Assembly (NCBI GenBank): GCA_016788065.1
Contig: JAEUTI010000042.1
Coordinates: 27,857 to 91,856 of the forward strand
Source of the DNA: Bacteroidia bacterium
Lineage (GTDB): Bacteria > Bacteroidota > Bacteroidia > AKYH767-A > OLB10
Direction: 5' to 3'
Length of the DNA stretch: 64,000 nt
The notes below the pieces were generated by a model. That model searched no databases and was not told the DNA's origin. It was given only the letters and a program-made list of their open reading frames with translations. The position numbers were made by a program, and so were the translations under genes. Shown here one piece after another: positions 17,356-26,343 of this stretch. Within the stretch, counting starts at the first letter, position 1. Every line of letters begins with the position of its first letter.

Positions 17356-18369
17356 ATGTTTCAGAAAATTGAAGAGTTAATTCTTGAAGTTGAGAATTTC
17401 AAAGTAGAAAGCCGGGAAGAACTGGAATCATTCCGCATACAATATCTTAGTAAAAAAAGTCCACTCACCGATCTCTTCGCTGCAATGAAAACCATTGCAC
17501 CCGAAGAAAGGAAAAACTTTGGCCTGAAAGTAAATGAATTAAAAAATAAAGCCGAAGAAAAATTCCGTGCCCTTGCAGAGAATTTTGGAGAAGTGGCAAA
17601 AGACAATGGTCCGCAACTGGATCCTACGTTGCCTGGTGAACCAATAACCATTGGAAGCAGACATCCTGTATCGATCATCCGCAATCATATTATTGAAATC
17701 TTCAATCGCATTGGATATGCAGTTGCCGAAGGACCGGAGATTGAAGATGACTGGCACAACTTTACGGCACTGAATTTCCCACCTGAGCATCCTGCCCGCG
17801 ATATGCAGGACACCTTTTTTATGGATGACGAATGGGGTATGGCACTTCGTACACATACCTCATCGGTGCAGGTTCGTGTTATGCAAAACTCAAAACCACC
17901 TATTCGAATAATTGCACCCGGAAGAGTATACCGCAATGAAGCGATTTCGGCCAGAGCACATTGCTTGTTTCATCAGGTCGAAGGATTATATATAGATGAG
18001 AATGTTTCATTCGCCGATCTCAAACAAACACTTATGTACTTTGCACAAGAGATGTTTGGCAGCGAAACAAAAATACGTCTTCGCCCTTCATACTTCCCTT
18101 TTACAGAACCTTCGGCTGAGATGGATGTCTCGTGCAACATTTGTAATGGCAAAGGGTGTAATGTGTGTAAATACACCGGTTGGCTCGAAATTATGGGCTG
18201 CGGAATGGTCGATCCGAATGTATTGGAAAATTGTGGTATCGACAGTAAAAAATATTCCGGGTTTGCATTCGGAATGGGAATTGAAAGGATTGCCATGTTA
18301 AAATATACAATCAGTGATTTACGATTGTATTTTGAAAACGATATGCGGTTTCTGGGGCAATTCAAATAA
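17356..18369 (+). CDS. pheS: Phenylalanyl-tRNA synthetase alpha subunit
   Basis: Charges tRNA-Phe together with the beta subunit (pheT, not in this window). The 337-residue protein has the N-terminal coiled coil (1-85) and the class II catalytic domain: motif 1 region near GSRHPVSIIRNHI, motif 2 PGRVYRNEAISARAHCLFHQVEG, and motif 3 GFAFGMGIERIAML near the C-terminus. A Cys cluster (CNICNGKGCNVC) in the insertion is typical of the bacterial type. The window's tRNA-Phe is 15 kb upstream. A long hairpin begins on the stop codon. Confidence 0.97.
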   Translation: MFQKIEELILEVENFKVESREELESFRIQYLSKKSPLTDLFAAMKTIAPEERKNFGLKVNELKNKAEEKFRALAENFGEVAKDNGPQLDPTLPGEPITIGSRHPVSIIRNHIIEIFNRIGYAVAEGPEIEDDWHNFTALNFPPEHPARDMQDTFFMDDEWGMALRTHTSSVQVRVMQNSKPPIRIIAPGRVYRNEAISARAHCLFHQVEGLYIDENVSFADLKQTLMYFAQEMFGSETKIRLRPSYFPFTEPSAEMDVSCNICNGKGCNVCKYTGWLEIMGCGMVDPNVLENCGIDSKKYSGFAFGMGIERIAMLKYTISDLRLYFENDMRFLGQFK

Positions 18370-18408
18370 TTGTCGCGGAAAGCGGGTAGCATTCCACGAC
18401 AATTATTT
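18364..18408 (+). terminator. Long hairpin over the pheS stop codon
   Basis: The 17-base arm at 18364-18380 (containing the TAA stop, ending GTCGCGGAA) pairs with 18392-18408 (TTCCACGACAATTATTT) with one mismatch and an 11-base loop. The right arm ends in ATTATTT, so it could act as a terminator, or as a stabilising 3' end structure; it is a stable structure on either strand. Confidence 0.5.
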
Positions 18409-18410
18409 TA

Positions 18411-18432
18411 GAGACGCATTGCTATGCGTCTC
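18411..18432. repeat. REP-like short palindrome
   Basis: GAGACGCAT (18411-18419) and ATGCGTCTC (18424-18432) are perfect complements with loop TGCT. Short GAGACGC...GCGTCTC palindromes of this sort recur between genes in many genomes, but only this one copy was seen in the window, so calling it a dispersed repeat is inference. Confidence 0.5.
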
Positions 18433-18463
18433 CACCACCAAACATTTAAATGAAAAGTGACAA

Positions 18464-18982
18464 ATGGCAACCATGAATCTTAATCCTGTTTTAAGACCGT
18501 GGCAACCGGGTGATATTGATGACTTGATTTTTCATGGCAACAATCCCAGGGTGGCAGCATTCATGATGGATCAATTCCCACATCCTTACACCAGAGAAGC
18601 TGCAGAGCAGTTTATTAGTAAAACCATGCAGTCTAACCCTGCACAGGTTTTTGCAATTACCATTGAAGATAAGGCCATAGGTGGTATTGGCATTTTTCCT
18701 CAAACCGATATCAGCAGAATGAACGCTGAAATCGGGTATTGGCTGGGGGAAACTTATTGGAATAAAGGAATTATAACGAAGTGCATTCCAAAAATTGTTG
18801 AATATGGCTTTTCAACTTTCGATATTGACCGCATTTTTGCACGGCCTTTTGGCACCAACATAGCTTCACAGAAAGCACTTGAAAAATGCGGATTTATTTT
18901 AGAAGGCAGGTTTAAAAATACCTGGATCAAAAATAATGAGCGCTTTGATGAATTGATATATGCTATTCGTAAAGCTGAATAG
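18464..18982 (+). CDS. GNAT-family N-acetyltransferase (RimJ/RimL type)
   Basis: A 172-residue acetyl-CoA-dependent acetyltransferase of the Acetyltransf_3 subgroup, like RimJ/RimL. The core shows IGGIGIF (beta 4), EIGYWLGETYWNKGIITKCIPKIVEYGF (the pyrophosphate-binding segment, with G in WNKGI) and the C-terminal NIASQKALEKCGFILEGRF, the standard acetyl-CoA-side motif. The substrate (protein N-terminus or amino group of a small molecule) is unknown. An ATG nine bases in (Met 4) is an alternative start. It abuts rodA tail to tail with no gap. Confidence 0.92.
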   Translation: MATMNLNPVLRPWQPGDIDDLIFHGNNPRVAAFMMDQFPHPYTREAAEQFISKTMQSNPAQVFAITIEDKAIGGIGIFPQTDISRMNAEIGYWLGETYWNKGIITKCIPKIVEYGFSTFDIDRIFARPFGTNIASQKALEKCGFILEGRFKNTWIKNNERFDELIYAIRKAE

Positions 18983-20245
18983 TTAACGGAGAATAAAAGT
19001 CCGGTAACTATCGAGCTTTACCAGAATAAATAGCAGAATGGTGAATGACCACAAGGATGAACCACCATAACTGAGGAAAGGCAAAGGAATTCCAATTACA
19101 GGCAATAATCCTATAGTCATTCCAATATTTACCATCAGGTGAATGAATAAAATGGAAGCTACTCCATAAGCGTAAATCCTTGTGAAATCCGACTTCTGTC
19201 GTTCCGCAATAAATAAGATGCGATAAAGCAGTGCTGTAAACAATCCAAGTATCACTAAAGACCCTAGAAATCCCCACTCCTCTCCTACCGTACAGAAAAT
19301 AAAATCGGTACTTTGTTCCGGAACAAAGTCAAACTTGGTTTGTGTTCCGTTTAAAAACCCTTTGCCAGTTAAGCCACCGGAACCTATTGCAATCAAACTT
19401 TGATTAACATTATAACCGGCACCTTTCAGATCGGTATCTTTTCCCAGAAGAAAATTGATCCGTTGCTTTTGGTGTGGCTCGAGAACATTATGAAAAAAAT
19501 AATCGACGCTAAATACAACTCCGGCAGCCATGGCAAGAATAACTGAAATCGTAATAATATTTTTTCTGGTTTTCCGAAGTAATGCAATTGCCAGAACAGC
19601 AATGCCGGCAAGTACACTCACAATAATTATTTTCGATACCATTAAAGCCAAAACAAACAACAGTACAGCGAAGAAACCAATAATCAATACATTTTGAGAT
19701 AATCCTTCGCGATACAAAACGAAAATAAAAGAACAAAAAACGAGCGCAGATCCGGTGTCGTTTTGTAGCAAGATCATTGCTATGGGTATGATAATAAATG
19801 TACCGGCAACCAATTTGGTACGAAAATCTTTCATGTTAATATTCACGGTACTCAAATATTTTGCGAGAGCCATGTTGGTGGCAAACTTGGCGAATTCGGC
19901 AGGTTGCAACCTGAATGCTCCAATTTCGAACCAGGATTTGGAACCTGCAACTTCCTTTCCGAATAACAACACTGCGACCAGTATCAAGAGAACAAAACCA
20001 TAGATAGGATAGGCAAATGCTTCAAAGAATTTACCATCAATCACCAAAATAAAAATAGCAAGCACCAAGGAGGTGGCAATCCAAACCATCTGGCGACCAT
20101 AGTTCTGGGAAATATCCAGGATCGATTTATGATCTTCGTTATACACCGCGGCATAAATATTCACCCAGCCAATCAGTACCAATGCCAAATAAATTCCGAC
20201 AATAAGCCAGTCGATATTTTCGAAGATGCTCTTCTGTTTCCTCAT
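18983..20245 (-). CDS. rodA: Rod-shape peptidoglycan glycosyltransferase RodA
   Basis: SEDS-family polymerase that makes glycan strands for cell elongation, working with PBP2. The 420-residue protein has about ten membrane helices; the conserved loop NFVPEQSTDFIFCTVGEEWGF carries the catalytic Asp region, and IGIPLPFLSYGGSSL near the C-terminus is the SEDS signature. Last gene of the mre/mrd operon; its ATG overlaps the PBP2 stop by four bases. Confidence 0.97.
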   Translation of the reverse strand: MRKQKSIFENIDWLIVGIYLALVLIGWVNIYAAVYNEDHKSILDISQNYGRQMVWIATSLVLAIFILVIDGKFFEAFAYPIYGFVLLILVAVLLFGKEVAGSKSWFEIGAFRLQPAEFAKFATNMALAKYLSTVNINMKDFRTKLVAGTFIIIPIAMILLQNDTGSALVFCSFIFVLYREGLSQNVLIIGFFAVLLFVLALMVSKIIIVSVLAGIAVLAIALLRKTRKNIITISVILAMAAGVVFSVDYFFHNVLEPHQKQRINFLLGKDTDLKGAGYNVNQSLIAIGSGGLTGKGFLNGTQTKFDFVPEQSTDFIFCTVGEEWGFLGSLVILGLFTALLYRILFIAERQKSDFTRIYAYGVASILFIHLMVNIGMTIGLLPVIGIPLPFLSYGGSSLWSFTILLFILVKLDSYRTFILR

Positions 20246-22143
20246 GGTTGATCTGTTTTAATATCAACAATCACATCCTCTTCAGATTCGAATTCGGGGA
20301 CCTTGGGCCTATCGGTTTTCTTAAATAACGAATCTTTCCTTGTAGGCAACAGATTACCCTTAATCATACGCTCATACAATTCAGGTCTCGAAATGGAATC
20401 GGTTAAATATTTCTCCATCATGAGACTTGCAACCGGTGCAGCCCATGTTGCACCGAATCCGGAATTTTCTACCATTACTGCAATGGCGATTTTAGGATTT
20501 TCACGAGGGGCGAATGCAACAAAAAGAGAGTGATCTTTACCATGTGGATTTTGTGCAGTTCCGGTCTTTCCACAAATAACAAAATCGCCGAAACGGGCAA
20601 CCCTTGCAGTACCTGCCTCCACTACTTTTTGCATACCATCCTGAATTGCTTCAAAGTGTGAGGCATTAACCATGGTGACATGTTTCTCAGCAAGATTTCT
20701 GGTTGTATTTTTCTTATCACCAATCTTCTTCACAATGTGTGGCGTATAATAGTAGCCTTTGTTGGCAATGATGCACATAATATTTGCCATCTGCAGTGGG
20801 GTAACGCCTAGCTCACCTTGACCTATGCCCAATGAAAAAATGGTTGAAGCTTTCCATCTTCCTTTACCATAATAACGATCATAAAAATCAACCTTTGGTA
20901 CATTCCCTGCCAGTTCATGAGGCAAATCGACTCCAATTTTTCTACCAACACCAAAACTAAGAACATAATCGCGCCACAGTTTATAACCCTTCTCACTCGT
21001 AACAAACTTTCGGTTGTCGACAAAGGCGCGGAAGGTATTACAGAAATAAGGATTACACGAATATTGAACAGCACCTTCCAGACTTAAGCCGCCGGGGTGC
21101 GGGTGACATTTAACAGATTTACTACCTACCACAAAAGAGTGAGGGAACACAGTTCCTGGATTTATTATTGATTCCTGCTGTGCAATAAGTGCATTTACGA
21201 GTTTGAATGTGGAACCGGGAGGATAGTATGCCATCATAGCACGATTAAAAAGCGGCTTCAGTTCGTCTTTCAATAATTGGGAATAATTTTTAGAACGAAC
21301 CCTTCCTACAAGCAAATTCGGGTCATATCCGGGCTTGGTTACTATTGCAAGAATTTCTCCGGTGGAAGGTTCTATTGCCACCACACTACCTATTTTATTT
21401 TCCAGCAGGCGCTCACCCAACATTTGCAATTCAAGATCGAGTGTAGTAACCAGGTTCTGTCCTGAAACAGCCGCTGAGTCATAATCGCCATTTGAAAAAC
21501 TTCCCTTTTCCCTGTTGAATACATCCACCATAACAATGCGAACACCACGCTGTCCTCGTAATTCTTCTTCATAAGATTGCTCGAGACCACTGACACCGAT
21601 ATAATCACCAGACTGATAATAAGGATTCTTAGCTACCAGTTTATCATCAACCTCACCAATGTAACCAAGCGTATGGCCTGCAACTTTATTAGGATATTTC
21701 CTTAAGGTTCTTGGCTGTACATAAAAACCATGAAATTTAAAAAGCTTTTCCTGTAAGACGGCATACGTTTCAGCCGACAATTGCTTTTCAAAAATAGAGG
21801 ACTTTACTCTGGAATAAGTTTTGGCCTTCTTTAATTTTTTCTCGAAATCCTCTTTGGTTATCCCAATAATATCACAAAAGGAAGTCGTATCAAAATCCTT
21901 CACCTGTTTCGGGATCACCATGAGATCATAAACCGCTTCATTGTAAACTAACAATTTTCCGGTACGATCATAAACCAAACCTCTTGCAGGATATTCGGTA
22001 ATATATCTTAATACATTGTTGTTCGCCGATAATTTATAGCTGTCGTCAATTACCTGTATATAAAATAATCGAACCAGGTAAATGAAAATCACCACCGTAA
22101 AAATTCCCAAAATCACAAAACGTTGACCAGAGTTTTGCATCAC
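20242..22143 (-). CDS. mrdA: Penicillin-binding protein 2 (elongation transpeptidase)
   Basis: Class B PBP that cross-links peptidoglycan during elongation, partner of RodA. One N-terminal transmembrane helix (about 9-28), dimerisation domain (about 50-230), and a transpeptidase domain with all three active-site motifs: S311-T-F-K, S362-C-N and K526-T-G-T. A CHPHPGG segment before the SxN motif is close to the zinc-site region described in enterobacterial PBP2, but metal binding is only a guess. Length 633 is normal. Overlaps mreD upstream and rodA downstream by four bases each. Confidence 0.97.
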   Translation of the reverse strand: MMQNSGQRFVILGIFTVVIFIYLVRLFYIQVIDDSYKLSANNNVLRYITEYPARGLVYDRTGKLLVYNEAVYDLMVIPKQVKDFDTTSFCDIIGITKEDFEKKLKKAKTYSRVKSSIFEKQLSAETYAVLQEKLFKFHGFYVQPRTLRKYPNKVAGHTLGYIGEVDDKLVAKNPYYQSGDYIGVSGLEQSYEEELRGQRGVRIVMVDVFNREKGSFSNGDYDSAAVSGQNLVTTLDLELQMLGERLLENKIGSVVAIEPSTGEILAIVTKPGYDPNLLVGRVRSKNYSQLLKDELKPLFNRAMMAYYPPGSTFKLVNALIAQQESIINPGTVFPHSFVVGSKSVKCHPHPGGLSLEGAVQYSCNPYFCNTFRAFVDNRKFVTSEKGYKLWRDYVLSFGVGRKIGVDLPHELAGNVPKVDFYDRYYGKGRWKASTIFSLGIGQGELGVTPLQMANIMCIIANKGYYYTPHIVKKIGDKKNTTRNLAEKHVTMVNASHFEAIQDGMQKVVEAGTARVARFGDFVICGKTGTAQNPHGKDHSLFVAFAPRENPKIAIAVMVENSGFGATWAAPVASLMMEKYLTDSISRPELYERMIKGNLLPTRKDSLFKKTDRPKVPEFESEEDVIVDIKTDQP

Positions 22144-22658
22144 TTTTCGTTTATCGGTTTACCAAAAAGATATTGACTGATCATAATGGTAAGTAACGTA
22201 GCAACGGAGCTTAATAGTACACGCAGGAACGTTGTAAAAAATTCGGAGAAACGAAACACTTCAATATAAAATAAAATAAAATGATGAATAAAAGTCAATG
22301 TAGCAGCATAAATCAGAAACCAGGTAAATCCCAGTTCCTTAACTGATGGACTAGATTCTGTTTCATAACCATCACGCGGAGCCATGATACGCAAAACCGT
22401 TGGCCTGACATAAGCCATGAACACGCAAGCTGCTGCATGCATACCCATGGTATTTGAAAAAACATCAACTACCAATCCTGTTAAGAATGCTGCTAATAGT
22501 AAAAATGTTTTGGGCATTCTTACAGGCAGCATCATAATGAACATGATGTAAACAAATGGATTTATAAAGCCACTGAACTGCACGTTGTTCAGCACTACTA
22601 CCTGAACAAGGATCAGTATTAAAAACCGAAACAGAAATACCAGCAGTTCAGTTATCAT
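22140..22658 (-). CDS. mreD: Rod shape-determining protein MreD
   Basis: A 172-residue inner-membrane protein with five or six helices in the typical MreD pattern (PFVYIMFIMMLPVRMP, then LLAAFLTGLVVDVFSNTMGMHAAA). It links MreC to the elongasome. Identification rests on the pattern and on its place between mreC and the PBP2 gene. Overlaps both neighbours: 11 bases with mreC and four with mrdA. Confidence 0.93.
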   Translation of the reverse strand: MITELLVFLFRFLILILVQVVVLNNVQFSGFINPFVYIMFIMMLPVRMPKTFLLLAAFLTGLVVDVFSNTMGMHAAACVFMAYVRPTVLRIMAPRDGYETESSPSVKELGFTWFLIYAATLTFIHHFILFYIEVFRFSEFFTTFLRVLLSSVATLLTIMISQYLFGKPINEK

Positions 22659-23487
22659 CTGTTGAAAGAGTTTGAGCTTCTAATCCTAATTGTTCTGACT
22701 TTAAAAGATTATCGACAATGTAAACATGTGAGAGATTGGCAAAGTTGGTTGACAGGCGTACTTTAATGGCATAAAAATTATCTCCCGGTTTCAATTCTGA
22801 ACCGCTAACAATTCCTACCATTACACCTTCGGGAAATATTGTTGAATAAACAGTTGTTACCAAAGTATCACCATTATTAAATTTCACATGTTTGGGCACT
22901 TCCAGCAATGAAGCAATTTTACTATCACTTCCATCCCACACCAGTGAACCAAAATAATTGCTATTCTTAAAACGTGTACTAATTCTGGTATTTTTGTGAA
23001 GCACCGACATGACCGTGCAATAATGCTCAGAAACATCTTTAACTATACCAACAACACCTGAGCTTGAAATTACACCCATATCTTTTTTCACACCGTGTAC
23101 GGAACCTTTGTCAAGAGTCAGGTAATTATTTCTTCTGTTTACAGAATTATTCACCACCCGGGAAGTGATAAATGAGTATTGTTGTGATCGGGTTGAATCA
23201 GCTACGATAGTTTTCACAACTCCATTCTCATAATAAGCATCAGGGAGCAGACTTTTCAATCGTGCATTTTCACGAGCCAGACTGGCATTATTTTCTTTCA
23301 GGTTAATGTACTCTTTTACATAATTTACAGCTTCAAGCACAGAAGCCGTAACTTTATTGGTTGAATTAAAAACTGATACCTGCTGAAAATTATTATTTCG
23401 GATAATAAGGTAAAAACAAATCGTCCATAAAAAGAGGAAAAGAAGCGTGAAGTTATTTCTCCATAATAGCAGGAACAGACTTCTCAT
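22648..23487 (-). CDS. mreC: Rod shape-determining protein MreC
   Basis: A 279-residue bitopic protein: short cytoplasmic start, one membrane helix (about 10-28), a coiled coil (about 60-95) and the periplasmic beta-barrel pair (RNNYLTLDKGSVHGVKKDMGVISSSGVVGIV, then DTLVTTVYSTIFPEGVMVGIV). It couples cytoplasmic MreB to the periplasmic PBP2-RodA machine. Follows mreB by 44 bases and overlaps mreD. Confidence 0.96.
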   Translation of the reverse strand: MRSLFLLLWRNNFTLLFLFLWTICFYLIIRNNNFQQVSVFNSTNKVTASVLEAVNYVKEYINLKENNASLARENARLKSLLPDAYYENGVVKTIVADSTRSQQYSFITSRVVNNSVNRRNNYLTLDKGSVHGVKKDMGVISSSGVVGIVKDVSEHYCTVMSVLHKNTRISTRFKNSNYFGSLVWDGSDSKIASLLEVPKHVKFNNGDTLVTTVYSTIFPEGVMVGIVSGSELKPGDNFYAIKVRLSTNFANLSHVYIVDNLLKSEQLGLEAQTLSTDDN

Positions 23488-23531
23488 CGAATATGCAGCT
23501 TATTTTGGTGTCAGCAGATTACAGCGACAAA

Positions 23532-24554
23532 TTAAGGAATCAGGAACTTGAACCTGTCAATATTTTTCAAGGCAATACCGGTACCACGAACAACAGCTCT
23601 TAACGGATCTTCCGCAACGTGAACAGGTAATTTCGTTTTCATTGAAATCCGTTTATCGAGTCCGCGTAATAAGGCACCACCACCTGTCAGGTAGATTCCG
23701 GTACGGTAAATATCGGCAGAGAGTTCGGGAGGAGTAATTTCAAGTGCTTTCAGAATAGCCTCTTCAATTTTAGAAATTGATTTATCGAGTGCATGTGCTA
23801 TTTCAGAATAGGAAACAGTAATTTCCTTTGGTATACCGGTCATTAAATCGCGACCATGAACAGCAAAATCAGGTGGAGGATTGTCGAGTTCAGGCAATGC
23901 AGAACCAACTTCAATCTTTATGCGCTCAGCAGAGCGTTCACCGATGAGGATGTTATGCTGACGACGCATGTAATCCCAGATATCGGTTGTAAAACCATCA
24001 CCGGCAACACGAATGGACTGGTCGCACACTATACCGCCCAGAGCAATAACTGCAATTTCACTTGTACCACCACCAATATCAATAATCATATTTCCCATAG
24101 GCTCTTCCACATCGATACCAATACCGATTGCAGCTGCCATAGGTTCATGAATCAGGTACACTTCTTTTCCACCGGCATGTTCAGCTGAATCACGCACCGC
24201 ACGTTTTTCCACTTCTGTAATTCCGGATGGGATACAAATTACCATCTTCAGTGATGGTGTAAAAAGTTTCTTGCCTGGATTAATCATTTTGATCATCCCT
24301 CTGATCATATGCTCAGCAGCATCGAAATCGGCAATTACACCATCTTTCAGGGGACGAATTGTTTTAATGTTTTCATGGGTTTTTCCATGCATCATCATGG
24401 CCTGCTTACCAACAGCAAGAACCTTTCCGGTAGTGCGGTCGATTGCCACAATAGAAGGTTCGTCTACCACAACTTTGTCATTGTGGATAATAAGCGTATT
24501 GGCAGTTCCCAGGTCAATTGCGATCTCCTGGGTCAGTAAATCAAACAAGCCCAT
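23532..24554 (-). CDS. mreB: Actin-like rod-shape protein MreB
   Basis: Cytoplasmic actin homologue that guides elongation. Phosphate-1 loop IDLGTANT at about 13-20, phosphate-2 IDIGGGTSEIAVI, and the adenosine loop TGGGALLRGLD near the C-terminus are all present; length 340 is typical. The gene has its own upstream region of about 106 bases after purH, with a near-consensus -7 box (TATCTTTA) and a 15-base palindrome over the likely start of transcription. Confidence 0.98.
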   Translation of the reverse strand: MGLFDLLTQEIAIDLGTANTLIIHNDKVVVDEPSIVAIDRTTGKVLAVGKQAMMMHGKTHENIKTIRPLKDGVIADFDAAEHMIRGMIKMINPGKKLFTPSLKMVICIPSGITEVEKRAVRDSAEHAGGKEVYLIHEPMAAAIGIGIDVEEPMGNMIIDIGGGTSEIAVIALGGIVCDQSIRVAGDGFTTDIWDYMRRQHNILIGERSAERIKIEVGSALPELDNPPPDFAVHGRDLMTGIPKEITVSYSEIAHALDKSISKIEEAILKALEITPPELSADIYRTGIYLTGGGALLRGLDKRISMKTKLPVHVAEDPLRAVVRGTGIALKNIDRFKFLIP

Positions 24555-24585
24555 AATATAATTTTTTCGGTAACGGATTAATTGC

Positions 24586-24605
24586 TTAACCCGGGGTTAA
24601 AGATA
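24586..24605 (-). promoter_or_regulatory. mreB promoter box with overlapping palindrome
   Basis: On the minus strand TATCTTTA (24605 to 24598) fits the -7 consensus with one mismatch, 43 bases before the mreB ATG. The perfect inverted repeat TTAACCC-G-GGGTTAA (24586-24600) overlaps the end of the box and covers the expected transcript start, the place of a repressor operator. The regulator is unknown. Confidence 0.45.
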
Positions 24606-24660
24606 GTGATGTATTTTACTTATTAATAAAAGAAATATGGAAGATACTGACAATTAATTG

Positions 24661-26184
24661 TCAATGGCGGAAATGCCGGACACCGGTCATCACCATTGCC
24701 ATTCCGTTGGCATTGCAATAGTCAATCGACTCCTGATCTTTTTTCGATCCTCCGGGCTGAATAACTGCCATAATTCCAGCTTTTCGGGCAATTTCAACAC
24801 AATCGGGAAATGGAAAAAATGCATCAGAAGCCATCACAGCCCCTTCCAGACTAAATCCGAATTTCACTGCTTTATCGATTGCCTGTTCCAGGGCATCCAC
24901 TCTGGATGTTTGTCCAACTCCGGCAGCTACCAGTTTGGAATCTTTAACCAGAACTATGGTATTCGATCTGCTGTGCTTCACAATTATGTTGGCAATCAGC
25001 AAATCGTTAATTTGGTTTTTAGTCGGCTCGACATTTGTAACACACTTAAGATCAGACTTTTTCTCGACACATGCATCTCTTTCTTGCCAAAGCACACCGT
25101 TAAGAATTGTCCGGAATTGAGCTGGTTGAGTAATCTTCTTTTTTAATTTTAAAAGCATTCTGTTCTTTTTGGAATTCAGAATTGCGAAGGCTTTTTCAGT
25201 AAAAGATGGGGCAATTAGTACTTCAAAGAAGAGATTCCCTATTTCAGTTGCCAGAGCTTCATCCACCGGAGAAGTAGTAACAATCACTCCACCGAAAGCA
25301 GATACAGGATCAGCAGCAAGTGCGGCTTTCCAGTTTTCAAGAGGAGTACCTCCGGTTGCAACGCCACAGGCATTGTTGTGTTTTAGGATTGCTGTAACCG
25401 GAGTTTCAAAATCGAATGCGAGGGAAAGAGCAGCATCAATGTCCAATAAGTTATTGTAGGATAGCTCTTTGCCGGCAAGTTGCTCCAGCATTTCATCCAA
25501 TTCCCCATAAAAAACACCTTTCTGATGTGGGTTTTCACCGTACCGTAATGGGGTTGATGATTCTAAACTTTGTTTGAAAAAGCCCTGATGAGCAGGATCA
25601 AACCATGCTGAAATTGCAGTGTCATAATGAGATGTGATTGCAAAAGCTTTTGATGCCTGTTGCTTGCGGAAATTCAAATCGGTAGAACCATTAGTTGTCT
25701 CCAGTGTTTGCAGCAGCAATGGATAATCATTCACAGAAGGAATAATGACTACATCATTAAAGTTTTTAGCAGCTGCACGAATGAGGGAAATACCCCCGAT
25801 ATCTATCCTTTCAATGATATCATGTGCAGGAGCTCCCGAGGCAACTGTCTTTGAAAACGGATACAAATCCACAATTACCAGATCGATATGAGGTATTTCA
25901 TATGATTGAAGCTGAGCCACATCATCCTGTAATTCACGACGACCTAAAATCCCACCAAACACTTTGGGGTGCAATGTTTTAACCCTACCGCCTAAAATCG
26001 AAGGGTAATCGGTAATATCCTCAACAGGTACTACAGGAATGTTCAGTTTTTCAATGAAAGTCTGCGTACCGCCAGTAGCATAAAGTGTAACACCCAATTG
26101 GTGCAATTTGATAATTAATTCATCAAGCCCTTCCTTGTGATAAACTGAAACAAGGGCTGATCCTATTTTTTTGATATCCGACAT
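24661..26184 (-). CDS. purH: Bifunctional AICAR formyltransferase/IMP cyclohydrolase
   Basis: Last two steps of purine synthesis: formylation of AICAR, then ring closure to IMP. The N-terminal MGS-like cyclohydrolase domain covers about 1-195 (YATGGTQTFIEKLNIPV, KTLHPKVFGGIL), and the transformylase domain follows, with the catalytic KHNNACGVATG motif and SDAFFPFPDCVE near the end. From the chosen ATG the length is 507, typical of the family; an upstream frame opening (26235) would place the -7 box inside the coding region. First gene of the purH-mre-mrd gene string. Confidence 0.97.
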   Translation of the reverse strand: MSDIKKIGSALVSVYHKEGLDELIIKLHQLGVTLYATGGTQTFIEKLNIPVVPVEDITDYPSILGGRVKTLHPKVFGGILGRRELQDDVAQLQSYEIPHIDLVIVDLYPFSKTVASGAPAHDIIERIDIGGISLIRAAAKNFNDVVIIPSVNDYPLLLQTLETTNGSTDLNFRKQQASKAFAITSHYDTAISAWFDPAHQGFFKQSLESSTPLRYGENPHQKGVFYGELDEMLEQLAGKELSYNNLLDIDAALSLAFDFETPVTAILKHNNACGVATGGTPLENWKAALAADPVSAFGGVIVTTSPVDEALATEIGNLFFEVLIAPSFTEKAFAILNSKKNRMLLKLKKKITQPAQFRTILNGVLWQERDACVEKKSDLKCVTNVEPTKNQINDLLIANIIVKHSRSNTIVLVKDSKLVAAGVGQTSRVDALEQAIDKAVKFGFSLEGAVMASDAFFPFPDCVEIARKAGIMAVIQPGGSKKDQESIDYCNANGMAMVMTGVRHFRH

Positions 26185-26222
26185 GGGTATAATAAGTAAT
26201 GAATGCAACTGAAAAAGAACCG

Positions 26223-26230
26223 CAAAGTTA
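26223..26230 (-). promoter_or_regulatory. -7 promoter box for purH
   Basis: Minus-strand TAACTTTG, a perfect TAnnTTTG, 38 bases before the purH ATG. A TTG lies 15 bases upstream of it, closer than usual. Confidence 0.6.
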
Positions 26231-26318
26231 GTCATTACATCCCTACAATTTATATGTGGCTATAAAGATTAACCATCAAATAAAAATTCTAAAAGACCAT
26301 TAATCGGGAAGGTTTCTG

Positions 26319-26326
26319 TAATTTTG
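26319..26326 (+). promoter_or_regulatory. -7 promoter box for the ABC permease gene
   Basis: TAATTTTG matches TAnnTTTG and ends 17 bases before the GTG start at 26344. No clear -33 TTG. Confidence 0.5.
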
Positions 26327-26343
26327 GGATTCAATCGGGAACT

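Noticed and set aside
24658..25146. Open frame of 162 codons on the plus strand opposite purH
   Set aside because: Lies wholly within the conserved purH coding region; product Cys/His-rich without a domain, no promoter box.
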